A stretch of DNA of 64,000 nt from Paraburkholderia tuberum STM678 (GCF_902833905.1 NZ_CADFGP010000017.1:62001-126000); one strand, 5' to 3'; counted from the stretch's first letter, positions 19,237 through 27,755 are shown. Translations and numbers: made by a program. Notes: generated by a model from the letters alone, not told the origin.

Positions 19237-20268
19237 CTAGCCGCGTTTCCCGTTCGCCTCGCGCAAAAAATCCTCGACGCTCGGATAGCGCAGACGTACC
19301 CGCAATTCCTCCTTCAGACGCCGGTTCACGAGCCGGCGCGACTCGCGCATGAACGACAGCAGCAGCGGATCGATCTGCTGCTCCGCCTGCTCTCTCGTGA
19401 TGCGCGGCGGGCGCGCGAGCCCGAACGCATCGGCGACCGCGTCGAAATACTCCCCCATTTTCAGCGACGAATCGTCGGACGCGTGCAGTGCGCGCGCGGG
19501 CCGGCCATGCGTGGCGAGACGCACGAGGATCGCGGCGAGGTCGTCGGCGTGGATGTGATTCGTGTAGACGTCGTCGGCATCGACGAGCGCCGGCGTGCCT
19601 CTTTCGAGCCGCGCGAGCGGCAGACGGTTGCGCGCATAGATGCCCGGGATCCGCGCGATGCTCGTGGCGACGCTGCCGCGCGCCGTCGCGCGCCGCAACT
19701 GCCGCTCGGCCGACACGCGACGTTTGGCGCGCGCATTCGCGGGCCGCGGCGCGCGCGTTTCGTCGATCCACGCGCCGCCGCAATCGCCGTAGACCCCCGT
19801 CGTGCTCGCGTAAACGATGCGCACCGGTGCGCGCGAAGCGCCGGTCCGGCGCACCCCGTCGGGTACAATATCGGGTGTTTCAGCGTCCAGACCTGAAGCG
19901 CGCGCACGGCGCAACCGCGCGATCGGCGCGACGGACGACCTCGCCGCGCAAGCGTTCATGCGGCCCGCGGCACCTAACGTCGCAAGCAGCGCGCGAGTGC
20001 GTCGATCGTCGTCGCCGGACTTCTGCGGCGGCGCGAGATGCAGCACCGTCGGCGCGAGGCGCGCGAGCCGTTTGAGGCTGCCGCGCGCGTCGAGATCGCC
20101 GACGAGCGGCATCACGCCCGCGGCGCGCAACTCATCGCAGCGCGCGGCATGGCTCGTCAACGCGAAGATACGCGCGCGCGGCCGCAACAGGGGCACGCAG
20201 CGCATGCCGACGTCGCCGCATCCTACGATCAGCACGCGCGGCCGGCGGAAGTTTCGTGTCGCTTTCAT
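19237..20268 (-). CDS. SDR/NAD-dependent epimerase-like protein
   Basis: 343-residue Rossmann-fold protein of the extended SDR / YeeZ-like group. The nucleotide motif VLIVGCGDVGMR is at 12-23, and the strand leading to the active site reads VYASTTGVYGD (152-162). An Ala/Arg-rich segment at about 102-147 (AGRMNACAARSSVAPIARLR and onward) looks like an insertion, since the flanks would join smoothly without it. The start at 20268 directly precedes a basic N-terminus and the Rossmann motif. The substrate is unknown. It is divergent from the flavin reductase gene. Confidence 0.8.
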   Translation of the reverse strand: MKATRNFRRPRVLIVGCGDVGMRCVPLLRPRARIFALTSHAARCDELRAAGVMPLVGDLDARGSLKRLARLAPTVLHLAPPQKSGDDDRRTRALLATLGAAGRMNACAARSSVAPIARLRRARASGLDAETPDIVPDGVRRTGASRAPVRIVYASTTGVYGDCGGAWIDETRAPRPANARAKRRVSAERQLRRATARGSVATSIARIPGIYARNRLPLARLERGTPALVDADDVYTNHIHADDLAAILVRLATHGRPARALHASDDSSLKMGEYFDAVADAFGLARPPRITREQAEQQIDPLLLSFMRESRRLVNRRLKEELRVRLRYPSVEDFLREANGKRG

Positions 20269-20362
20269 GGTGGGCGCATTGTAGCGGTCACACGCAACAG
20301 GTACCGCGCGGTTGATCCGGCGGGTCCGATTACGATTCCGAATTTTCGATTCCGAACACTTT

Positions 20363-21394
20363 ATGGCATTTAACGTCACGCTCCGGCAAACCGGCCGGCA
20401 GTTTCAGGTAGAACAGGACGAACCGGTGCTCTCCGCAGCGCTGCGTCAAGGCATCGGCCTGCCGTACGGCTGCAAGAACGGCGCGTGCGGTTCGTGCAAA
20501 GGCACGGTCGTGAGCGGCGAGGTCGAACAGCGCGCGCACTCGTCGTCGGCGCTGTCGAACGACGAAAAGACGCGCGGCATGGCGCTCCTGTGCTGCGCGA
20601 GCGCGTGCTCCGATCTCGAAGTCGACATCCGCGAAGTGGCCGGCGTCGGCGATGTGCAGGTCAAGAAGCTGCCGTGCCGCGTGAACGCGATCGAGCGCAA
20701 GGCCGACGACGTGATCGTCGTGAAGCTGCAACTGCCCGCCAACGAACGTCTGCAATATCTGGCCGGCCAGTACCTCGAATTCATCCTGAAGGACGGCAAG
20801 CGCCGCAGCTATTCGATGGCGAGCGCGCCGCACGTCGAAGGCCCGGTCGAGCTGCACATCCGCCACATGCCCGGCGGTGCGTTCACCGACCATGTGTTCA
20901 ACACGATGAAGGAGCGCGACATCCTGCGCTTCGAAGCGCCGCTCGGCACGTTCTTCCTACGCGAAGACTCGGACAAGCCGATTGTGCTGCTCGCGTCGGG
21001 CACCGGCTTCGCGCCGCTGAAGGCGATCGTCGAGCATGCGGTGTTCAAGAACATGACGCGCCCCATGACGCTCTACTGGGGCGCGCGCCGCAAGAAAGAC
21101 CTGTATCTGCTCGAACTCGCCGAGCAATGGGCGCGCGAGATTCCGAACTTCAAGTTCGTGCCGGTGCTCTCCGAACCCGATGCGGGCGACGCATGGACGG
21201 GCCGCACGGGCTTCGTGCATCGGGCGGTGATCGAGGATCTGCCCGATCTGTCGGCCTACCAGGTGTATGCATGCGGCGCGCCGGTGATGGTCGAATCGGC
21301 GCTGCGCGACTTCACGCAGCATCACCAGTTGCCGGAAGACGAGTTCTACGCGGACTCGTTCACCAGCGCGGCCGATCTCGCGAACGCGGTCTGA
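20363..21394 (+). CDS. [2Fe-2S] flavin reductase (AscD/Fre-like)
   Basis: 343-residue soluble electron-transfer protein usually annotated as CDP-6-deoxy-delta-3,4-glucoseen reductase-like. The plant-type ferredoxin domain is at residues 1-95, with cluster cysteines C37, C42 and C45 (YGCKNGACGSC) plus C77 or C78. The FAD domain carries KRRSYSMAS (about 149-157), and the NAD(P) domain has ASGTGFAPLKAI. It passes electrons from NAD(P)H via FAD to the iron-sulfur cluster and on to an unknown partner. The preferred ATG gives the family N-terminus (MAFNVTLRQTGRQF). It is not linked to sugar-biosynthesis genes, so the sugar-reductase name should not be taken literally. Confidence 0.88.
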   Translation: MAFNVTLRQTGRQFQVEQDEPVLSAALRQGIGLPYGCKNGACGSCKGTVVSGEVEQRAHSSSALSNDEKTRGMALLCCASACSDLEVDIREVAGVGDVQVKKLPCRVNAIERKADDVIVVKLQLPANERLQYLAGQYLEFILKDGKRRSYSMASAPHVEGPVELHIRHMPGGAFTDHVFNTMKERDILRFEAPLGTFFLREDSDKPIVLLASGTGFAPLKAIVEHAVFKNMTRPMTLYWGARRKKDLYLLELAEQWAREIPNFKFVPVLSEPDAGDAWTGRTGFVHRAVIEDLPDLSAYQVYACGAPVMVESALRDFTQHHQLPEDEFYADSFTSAADLANAV

Positions 21395-21443
21395 TTGCAC
21401 GGCGGCAAATTCCCCACGATGCAGCGTCAGTGCAAATTCATGG

Positions 21444-21473
21444 TTTACACCAGCGCTTTTCTTATCGTATTCT
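21444..21473 (+). promoter_or_regulatory. Promoter of leader peptide and transaminase
   Basis: TTTACA (21444-21449) and TATTCT (21468-21473) are separated by 18 bp. Transcription would start about 7 nt later, at or one base before the ATG at 21481, giving a leaderless message for the short ORF. Confidence 0.5.
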
Positions 21474-21480
21474 TTCGCGC

Positions 21481-21531
21481 ATGAACCGCATCCAGTCCGA
21501 ATTCCGACGTCGCCGCTCGCCGCTCCCTTAG
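21481..21531 (+). CDS. Candidate arginine-rich leader peptide
   Basis: A 16-codon ORF, MNRIQSEFRRRRSPLP, with five arginines, four of them consecutive (CGA CGT CGC CGC, 21505-21516). It has no Shine-Dalgarno sequence but begins at the predicted transcription start, as in known leaderless trpL leaders of rhizobia. A terminator hairpin follows 66 nt after the stop codon and the acetylornithine transaminase gene begins 176 nt after it. This is the arrangement of an amino-acid attenuator in which slow arginine decoding would permit transcription of the transaminase gene. The call rests on position and composition only; conservation has not been checked. Confidence 0.5.
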   Translation: MNRIQSEFRRRRSPLP

Positions 21532-21535
21532 GGAC

Positions 21536-21544
21536 GCCGCTGGC
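21536..21544 (+). promoter_or_regulatory. Candidate antiterminator segment
   Basis: GCCGCTGGC, extended by TT, can pair with AAGCCACGGC (21599-21608), the left arm of the downstream terminator, with one bulged C. A ribosome at the leader stop (21529-21531) would cover it; one stalled in the arginine run would leave it free. Confidence 0.4.
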
Positions 21545-21597
21545 TTCGTCACGGACTCGCGCCACACACAACTTGGGCGCAAGCTGTTCGAATCATG

Positions 21598-21630
21598 AAA
21601 GCCACGGCATGCCGTGGCTTTTCTGTTTTT
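21598..21630 (+). terminator. Terminator/attenuator before the transaminase gene
   Basis: GCCACGGCATGCCGTGGC (21601-21618), flanked by AAA and TTT, is a fully self-complementary stem followed by TTTTCTGTTTTT. It stands upstream of the transaminase start with no gene ending nearby other than the flavin reductase 200 bp back, so it either ends that transcript or acts as an attenuator. Confidence 0.75.
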
Positions 21631-21707
21631 CCGGCCGCCGTTCTTATTGGCCAAACCGTCACCGTTTCTTCACCCTGCTCTTACCCTTTTGCCTGGAGCC
21701 TGCCGTC

Positions 21708-22892
21708 ATGAATTTCAATGAGTATCCAATCGATTCGCTGATGTACATCACGAACCGACCTGAAATCGTTTTCACGCACGGCAAAGGCTCGTGGCTTTAC
21801 GACAACAACGGCAAGCGCTACCTGGATTTCATTCAGGGCTGGGCGGTCAATTGCCTCGGCCACTGCAACGACGGCATGATCGAAGCGCTGAACCAGCAGG
21901 CCAAGTTGCTGATCAACCCGTCGCCGGCGTTCTACAACGAGCCGATGGCGAAGCTCGCGGGCCTGCTCACGCAGCACAGCTGCTTCGACAAGGTGTTCTT
22001 CGCGAATAGCGGCGCCGAGGCGAACGAAGGCGCGATCAAGCTCGCGCGCAAGTGGGGCAGGAAGTTCAAGGACGGCGCGTTCGAGATCATCACGTTCGAC
22101 CACAGCTTCCACGGCCGCACGCTCGCGACGATGTCGGCCAGCGGCAAGCCGGGCTGGGACACAATCTACGCGCCGCAGGTGCCGGGCTTCCCGAAGGCGG
22201 ACCTGAACGACATCGCGTCGGTGGAAAAGCTGATCAACGCGAAGACCGTCGCGGTGATGCTCGAGCCGATCCAGGGCGAAGGCGGCGTGATCCCCGCAAC
22301 CCGCGAGTTCATGCAGCAACTGCGCGAGCTGACGAAACAACACAACATCTTGCTGATCGTCGACGAAGTGCAAAGCGGCTGTGGTCGCGCCGGCACGCTG
22401 TTCGCGTATCAGCTGTCGGGCATCGAGCCGGACATCATGACGCTCGGCAAAGGCATCGGCGGCGGCGTGCCGCTCGCGGCGCTGCTGTCGAAGGCGGAAA
22501 TCGCCGTGTTCGAAGCGGGCGATCAGGGCGGCACCTACAACGGCAATCCGCTGATGACCGCGGTCGGCTACTCGGTGATCTCGCAGCTGACGGCGCCGGG
22601 CTTCCTCGAAGGCGTGCGCTCGCGCGGCGAATATCTGCGCACGAAGCTGCTCGAGCTGTCCGAGGAGCGCGGCTTCAAGGGCGAGCGCGGCGAGGGTCTG
22701 CTGCGCGCGCTGCTGCTCGGCAAGGACATCGGCTACCAGATTGTCGAGAAGGCGCGCGACATGCAACCCGACGGCGTGCTGCTGAACGCCGCGCGTCCGA
22801 ACCTGCTGCGCTTCATGCCGGCGCTTAACGTGACGACCGGAGAAATCGACCAGATGCTGGCGATGCTGCGCTCGGTTCTCGACTCGCTGTAA
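21708..22892 (+). CDS. argD: Acetylornithine transaminase family protein
   Basis: 394-residue class III PLP aminotransferase. In arginine biosynthesis ArgD exchanges the amino group between glutamate and N-acetylglutamate semialdehyde. PLP-site features are visible: SGAEANEGAIKLARK (101-115), HGRTLATMSASG (135-146), IVDEVQSGCGR (217-227) and the Schiff-base lysine Lys248 in LGKGIGGG. A GGAG ribosome site precedes the ATG at 21708; the upstream open frame runs through the terminator and is not coding. The following ypeA-like gene is 19 bp away and probably co-transcribed. Ornithine or succinylornithine aminotransferase activity is an alternative within the family. Confidence 0.88.
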   Translation: MNFNEYPIDSLMYITNRPEIVFTHGKGSWLYDNNGKRYLDFIQGWAVNCLGHCNDGMIEALNQQAKLLINPSPAFYNEPMAKLAGLLTQHSCFDKVFFANSGAEANEGAIKLARKWGRKFKDGAFEIITFDHSFHGRTLATMSASGKPGWDTIYAPQVPGFPKADLNDIASVEKLINAKTVAVMLEPIQGEGGVIPATREFMQQLRELTKQHNILLIVDEVQSGCGRAGTLFAYQLSGIEPDIMTLGKGIGGGVPLAALLSKAEIAVFEAGDQGGTYNGNPLMTAVGYSVISQLTAPGFLEGVRSRGEYLRTKLLELSEERGFKGERGEGLLRALLLGKDIGYQIVEKARDMQPDGVLLNAARPNLLRFMPALNVTTGEIDQMLAMLRSVLDSL

Positions 22893-22911
22893 TCAACCAC
22901 GGAGCGCACCG

Positions 22912-23385
22912 ATGACGACGAACACGACGCTGTCGATCCGCCGCTTCGACGCGACCGATACCGAAGCCGTGATTGCGCTATGGCAGGACGTGTTTCCCGA
23001 GTATCGCGACGTGACGCGACCGCAGCGCAACCCGCGTCTGTCGATCGCCAACAAGCTCGCGACGCAACCGGAGCTGTTCTTCGTCGCGGTGCTCGATGGA
23101 CGCATCGTCGGCACCGTAATGGGCGGCTATGATGGACACCGCGGCTGGTTGTATTCGCTCGCGGTCGACGCATCGCTGCGACGTCATGGCATCGGCACGC
23201 GGCTCGTCGCGCACGTCGAGAGCGAGTTGACGAAGCTCGGTTGTCCGAAGCTGAACCTGCAGGTACTGTCGTCGGCAACGGCTGAAATACGGGCGTTCTA
23301 CGATGCGCTCGGGTATCGCACCGATGCGGTGATCAGCCTCGGCAAGCGGCTCGGCCAATACGCCGACGCGGCCCCGGCCAGTTGA
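22912..23385 (+). CDS. ypeA: GNAT acetyltransferase, YpeA-like
   Basis: 157-residue single-domain GNAT N-acetyltransferase using acetyl-CoA. It matches the YpeA group closely in VGTVMGGYDGHRGWLYSL (63-80), in the acetyl-CoA loop RRHGIGTRL (89-97) and in the ending GYRTDAVISLGKRL. The substrate of YpeA proteins is not established to my knowledge. It lies 19 bp downstream of the acetylornithine transaminase gene and ends at a strong terminator, so the two form a two-gene unit and may act on related metabolites. Confidence 0.85.
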   Translation: MTTNTTLSIRRFDATDTEAVIALWQDVFPEYRDVTRPQRNPRLSIANKLATQPELFFVAVLDGRIVGTVMGGYDGHRGWLYSLAVDASLRRHGIGTRLVAHVESELTKLGCPKLNLQVLSSATAEIRAFYDALGYRTDAVISLGKRLGQYADAAPAS

Positions 23386-23409
23386 TTCGCGTCGTACGCC
23401 TGATTAAAG

Positions 23410-23445
23410 AAAGCCGCATGCGTTGCTTGACGCATGCGGCTTTTT
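23410..23445 (+). terminator. Terminator after argD-ypeA
   Basis: AAAGCCGCATGCGT, loop TGCTTG, ACGCATGCGGCTTT and further T residues. A 14-bp perfect stem beginning 24 bp after the acetyltransferase stop. Confidence 0.9.
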
Positions 23446-23647
23446 CAATGGTTCTCCCGCAAGCAGCGCACATATCGGCGGATTCGGACAAATAGCAGAT
23501 GGCGAGCAGTTGGATTGCCTAAAATCGTTTACGCACGAGACGACGCCGGCGCTGGAAAGACAGGTTTGCGACGAATCGCGACCCTTCCCCCCGGGGGCGG
23601 CTCATGCGTCTGAGTCCCAACGCGTTGGAATCCTAAGGGGAATCTTC

Positions 23648-23941
23648 ATGGCGACTTATGTGGTGCTCCTGCAATTTACGGATCAGGGTATCCGCACGAT
23701 CAAGAACAGTGCAGAGCGAGCCGGGCAGGCGGCGGAAATGGCGAAATCTTTTGGCTGCGAAATGAAGCAGATCTACTGGACGTTAGGGGCATACGACGTT
23801 GTCTCGGTCGTCGAAGCGGCAGACGAGCAGAGCTTCCTCGCCTTCGGCTTCGCACTCGGCTCGGCCGGCAATGTCCGCTCGCAAACGCTGCGTGCGTTCA
23901 CAAAAGACGAAATCAGTTCGGTTATCGGGCGACTCCCTTAA
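23648..23941 (+). CDS. GYD domain protein
   Basis: 97-residue GYD-domain protein (ferredoxin-like fold, named for the Gly-Tyr-Asp motif). Here the motif is GAYD within YWTLGAYDVVSVVEA (43-57), and the N-terminus YVVLLQFTDQGIRTIKNS is typical. The biochemical role of the family is unknown. The start at 23648 follows AAGGGGAATCTTC, a good ribosome site; the longer upstream frame crosses the preceding terminator region. It stands alone, converging with the liv operon. Confidence 0.85.
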   Translation: MATYVVLLQFTDQGIRTIKNSAERAGQAAEMAKSFGCEMKQIYWTLGAYDVVSVVEAADEQSFLAFGFALGSAGNVRSQTLRAFTKDEISSVIGRLP

Positions 23942-23960
23942 TTCACGTCCCAACCAGAAA

Positions 23961-24000
23961 AATAAAACGCGCCCCGCGACATTGCATCGCGGGGCGCGTT
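23961..24000 (-). terminator. Terminator of the liv operon
   Basis: AACGCGCCCCGCGA (23966-23979), 7-nt loop, exact complement (23987-24000). On the minus strand it is followed by TTTTATTTTT, so it ends the livK-F transcript. It may also weakly stop the GYD gene from the other side. Confidence 0.88.
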
Positions 24001-24074
24001 GCAAGCCGGACGTATGCGCCACCGGCGCGCACGTCCAACTCGTCACATCCTTATTCACCCACTCGTTCGCCCGC

Positions 24075-24797
24075 TCATTCGCCCAAATACGCGGCCCGAA
24101 CCTTCGGATCGTCGAGCATCTGCTTCGCGTCGCCCGACATCGTGATCAAACCGGAGTCCATCACGTAGCCGCGATTCGCCGCCTGCAGCGCGAGCCGCGC
24201 GTTCTGCTCGACGAGCAGCACGGTCATGCCTTCAGAGGAAATCAGGCGCACCACTTCGAAGATCTTCTCGACCATGATCGGCGACAGACCCATCGACGGT
24301 TCATCGAGCAGCAGCAGTTTGGGCCGCGAGATGATCGCGCGTGCCATCGCGAGCATCTGCTGCTCGCCGCCCGACAGCGTGCCCGCGTATTGCGATGCAC
24401 GCTCCTTCAGACGCGGAAAGAAGCCGAACATGCGCTCGACGTCCGACTTGATGCCATCGTCATCGTTGCGCAGATACGCACCCATCTGCATGTTCTCGAC
24501 GATCGACATGCGCGCGAAAATGCCGCGCCCTTCCGGCACCATCGCGAGACCGCGCTTCAGAAGCTCATGCGCGGGGAGGCCCTTGATCGACTGACCCATG
24601 TACTCGATGTCGCCGGCCGCATACGGCTTCAGGCCGGTGATCGCCTTCATCGTCGTGGTTTTGCCCGCGCCGTTCGCGCCGATCAGCGTGACGAGTTCGC
24701 CCTGCCCGACCTCGAGGTCGACACCCTTGACCGCCTGGATGCCACCGTAGTTGACCTGCAGGCCCTTGATTTTCAACATTGCTTGCGTCGTGGACAT
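24075..24797 (-). CDS. livF: Branched-chain amino acid ABC ATPase LivF
   Basis: 240-residue ATPase of the high-affinity Leu/Ile/Val importer. Walker A GANGAGKT (40-47), Q-loop region YMGQSIKGLP, signature LSGGEQQ, Walker B LLLLDEPSMGLSP and the H-loop replaced in LivF style by VEQN. The C-terminus RAAYLGE is the usual LivF ending. Its ATG shares one base with the livG stop (TGATG). The frame upstream of 24797 belongs to livG in another phase. Confidence 0.93.
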   Translation of the reverse strand: MSTTQAMLKIKGLQVNYGGIQAVKGVDLEVGQGELVTLIGANGAGKTTTMKAITGLKPYAAGDIEYMGQSIKGLPAHELLKRGLAMVPEGRGIFARMSIVENMQMGAYLRNDDDGIKSDVERMFGFFPRLKERASQYAGTLSGGEQQMLAMARAIISRPKLLLLDEPSMGLSPIMVEKIFEVVRLISSEGMTVLLVEQNARLALQAANRGYVMDSGLITMSGDAKQMLDDPKVRAAYLGE

Positions 24798-25588
24798 CAG
24801 TGGACCCCCGCACCCAGATAAGCTTCGATCACCTTCGCATCCTTCTGCACGTCCTGCGGCAGACCTTGCGCAATCACCTTGCCGTAGTCGAGCACCGTCA
24901 TCTGATTGCACAGACCCATCACGAGCTTCACGTCGTGTTCGATCAGCAGAATCGTCTTGCCGTCCGCACGGATCTTGTCGAGCAGCCTGGTCAGCTCGAC
25001 CTTCTCGGTGGCGTTCATGCCGGCCGCCGGTTCGTCGAGCGCGAGCAGCTTCGGATCGGTCGCCAGCGCACGCGCGATTTCGAGCCGCCGCTGGTGGCCA
25101 TACGACAGGTTGCGCGACGTATAGTCCGCGTACTGCGTAATGCCGACGTAGTCGAGCAGTTCGAGCGCGCGCTCCTTGATCTCGCGCTCTTCCTGGCGTT
25201 CGGCCGGCGTCTGGAACACCGCGCCGAGCAGACCGTGCTTGGTGCGCACATGACGGCCGACCATCACGTTTTCGAGCGCGGTCATGCCGCCGAACAGACG
25301 GATGTTCTGGAACGTGCGCGCAATGCCCGCCTTCGCGACCTGATAGACCGCGGTCGGCGTGTAGCTCTCGCCGTCGAGCTTGAACTCGCCTGAATCCGGC
25401 GTGTACAGACCCGTGATCACATTGAAGAAGGTGGTCTTGCCGGCGCCGTTCGGGCCGATCAGACCGTAGATCTCGCCGGCGCGGATCTGCAGGCCGACCT
25501 CGGAAAGCGCTTGCAGCCCGCCGAAGCGCTTGTTGACGCCCTTCACCGACAGACGGATCGCTGCGTTGTTGCTTACGTTATCGCTCAT
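24797..25588 (-). CDS. livG: Branched-chain amino acid ABC ATPase LivG
   Basis: 263-residue ATPase partner of LivF. Walker A GPNGAGKT, the family segment TFQNIRLFGGMTALENVMVG, signature LSYGHQRRLEIARAL and Walker B LLALDEPAAGMN, all standard for LivG. The start at 25588 (MSDNVSNN) lies 20 bp after livM and was preferred over longer upstream extension, which overlaps livM. Confidence 0.93.
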   Translation of the reverse strand: MSDNVSNNAAIRLSVKGVNKRFGGLQALSEVGLQIRAGEIYGLIGPNGAGKTTFFNVITGLYTPDSGEFKLDGESYTPTAVYQVAKAGIARTFQNIRLFGGMTALENVMVGRHVRTKHGLLGAVFQTPAERQEEREIKERALELLDYVGITQYADYTSRNLSYGHQRRLEIARALATDPKLLALDEPAAGMNATEKVELTRLLDKIRADGKTILLIEHDVKLVMGLCNQMTVLDYGKVIAQGLPQDVQKDAKVIEAYLGAGVH

Positions 25589-25608
25589 GTCTTTTTCTCC
25601 ACCGGACC

Positions 25609-26778
25609 TTATGCGCGCACCGGCTTCTTGCCGCCACGCTTCGCCAGCTTCGCAATCCTGTCTTCGTGCTTCGGCGCGGGCCACAGGCCTTCCGAGCGGT
25701 ACAGCATGATCACAACCATCGCGAGGCCGTACAGCAACTGACGGATCACTTCGGTATCGACGATTTCATGGCCGAAGATCATGTTCTGCAGCGGACCCAT
25801 CGTCGAGCGCAGGAACTCGGGGAACACCGCGAGCAGCACCGCGCCGAGGATCACGCCCGGAATGTGGCCCATGCCGCCGAGCACCACGCAGGCGAGCACC
25901 ACGACCGATTCCCAGAACGTGAACGATTCCGGCGACACGAAACCCTGGAACGAGCCGAACATGGCGCCCGACAGGCCGCCGAACGACGCGCCCATCGCGA
26001 ACGCGAGCAGCTTCACGTTACGGGTATTGATGCCCATCGCCTTGGCGGCGATTTCGTCTTCGCGGATCGCGGCCCACGCGCGGCCGATCCGCGAATGCTG
26101 CAGACGCGTACAGGTCCAGATCACGAACAGCGCGCACAGCACGAACAGGTAGTAGTACAGGTACACCGACGGAAACTGCATGCCGAACAGCGAGTGTGTC
26201 TGCGCGAGGCTGAAGCCGCCGACGGACACCGGATCGATCCCGGTGATCCCCTTCGGGCCGTTGGTGATGTTCACCGGACGGTCGAGGTTGTTCATGAAGA
26301 TCCGCACGATTTCCCCGAAGCCGAGGGTCACGATCGCGAGGTAGTCGCCACGCAGACGCAGTGTCGGCGCACCGAGCAGAATCCCGAACATCGCGGCGAG
26401 CGCCATCGCGATCGGCGCGATGATCCAGATCGGCACGTGGATGCCGTTCGGCGCGAGATGCGCGATCCACTCGAATTGCGTCGCGAGGTGCGGCGAGCTC
26501 AGCAGCGCGGCCGTGTAGGCGCCGATCGCGTAGAACGCGATGTAGCCCAGGTCCAGCAGGCCGGCAAAGCCGACCACCACGTTCAGGCCCAGCGCGAGCA
26601 TCACGTACAGCATCGCGAAGTCGAGCACGCGGACCCAGTAGTTGCCGCCCGCGGCACCGATGACCATCGGCGCCGCGATCACGAAGAACGCCGTGAGAAT
26701 ACCGATAGTCAGCGTCTTCGTGCGGTTCTTTTCGGGGATGAGCGTCGTGGACGGCTCGATCGGTTGAATTGAGGTCAT
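25609..26778 (-). CDS. livM: Branched-chain amino acid ABC permease LivM
   Basis: 389-residue inner-membrane permease with about ten helices. It contains the conserved DLGYIAFYAIGAYTAALLSS region, the LRLRGDYLAIVTLGFGEIVRI coupling segment and AWAAIREDEIAAKAMGIN. A basic C-terminal tail follows the last helix. It pairs with LivH. The gene is 26 bp downstream of livH. Confidence 0.94.
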   Translation of the reverse strand: MTSIQPIEPSTTLIPEKNRTKTLTIGILTAFFVIAAPMVIGAAGGNYWVRVLDFAMLYVMLALGLNVVVGFAGLLDLGYIAFYAIGAYTAALLSSPHLATQFEWIAHLAPNGIHVPIWIIAPIAMALAAMFGILLGAPTLRLRGDYLAIVTLGFGEIVRIFMNNLDRPVNITNGPKGITGIDPVSVGGFSLAQTHSLFGMQFPSVYLYYYLFVLCALFVIWTCTRLQHSRIGRAWAAIREDEIAAKAMGINTRNVKLLAFAMGASFGGLSGAMFGSFQGFVSPESFTFWESVVVLACVVLGGMGHIPGVILGAVLLAVFPEFLRSTMGPLQNMIFGHEIVDTEVIRQLLYGLAMVVIMLYRSEGLWPAPKHEDRIAKLAKRGGKKPVRA

Positions 26779-26804
26779 GATTGTTGACTCCTTGTGGCCC
26801 GGGA

Positions 26805-27755
26805 TCAGGCGCGATCCGCGACACGTTCGCCGAGCAGACCCGACGGACGGAACACCAGCACGACGATCAGCACGATGAACGCGAACACGTCCTGGTAGTT
26901 ACTGCCGAACACGCCGCCCGTGAGGTCGCCGATATAGCCGGCACCCAACTGCTCGATCAGGCCGAGGAGCACGCCGCCGACCATCGCGCCGCCGAGATTG
27001 CCGATACCGCCGAGCACCGCCGCGGTAAAGGCCTTCAGGCCAGGGATGAAGCCCATGTAGAAGTGCGCGTTGCCGTATTCGGACGCGATCATCACGCCGG
27101 CGAGCGCAGCCAGCGCCGAGCCGATCATGAAGGTCGCCGAAATCACGAAGTTCGGGTTCACACCCATCAGACTCGCGACGTTCGGGTTCTCGGCGATCGC
27201 GCGCATGGCGCGGCCGAGCCTGGTCTTGTGCACGAGCAGCAGGAGGCCGCCCATCACGAGGAACGCCGTTACGATGATCACGATTTCAGTCATCGAGATC
27301 ACGGCGCCGGGCGTCGTGTCGGTGGCCTTGATCACGTTGAGCGGGTCGGTGGGCAACAACTGCGGGAACGGCAGCGGATTGCGCGACCAGATCATCATCG
27401 CGAGCGTCTGCAGCAGAATCGATACACCGATCGCGGTGATCAGCGGCGCGAGACGCGGCGCACGCCGCAACGGCCGGTAGGCGACCCGCTCGATCGTGTA
27501 GCCGACCACCGCGCAGACCGCCGCCGCGATGATCAACGCGATCACGAGCGTCAGCACATTGCCGAGGCCGGGGAAGTGGTTCTGCAGCACTCCTATGGCG
27601 GAGAGCGCAACCATCGCGCCCACCATCAACACGTCGCCGTGGGCGAAGTTGATGATGCCCAGAATGCCGTAAACCATCGTATAGCCCAGTGCGATGATGG
27701 CATAGACACTGCCAAGTACCAGTCCATTGATGATCTGCTGGATGAAGATATCCAT
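26805..27755 (-). CDS. livH: Branched-chain amino acid ABC permease LivH
   Basis: 316-residue permease beginning MDIFIQQIINGLVLGSVYAI, the usual LivH N-terminus. INFAHGDVLMVGAM and the ALRAIAENP-like coupling segment (MRAIAENPNVASLMG) are present. It lies 228 bp downstream of the binding-protein gene, with an intrinsic terminator in the gap, so its expression probably depends on read-through or a further promoter. Confidence 0.94.
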   Translation of the reverse strand: MDIFIQQIINGLVLGSVYAIIALGYTMVYGILGIINFAHGDVLMVGAMVALSAIGVLQNHFPGLGNVLTLVIALIIAAAVCAVVGYTIERVAYRPLRRAPRLAPLITAIGVSILLQTLAMMIWSRNPLPFPQLLPTDPLNVIKATDTTPGAVISMTEIVIIVTAFLVMGGLLLLVHKTRLGRAMRAIAENPNVASLMGVNPNFVISATFMIGSALAALAGVMIASEYGNAHFYMGFIPGLKAFTAAVLGGIGNLGGAMVGGVLLGLIEQLGAGYIGDLTGGVFGSNYQDVFAFIVLIVVLVFRPSGLLGERVADRA

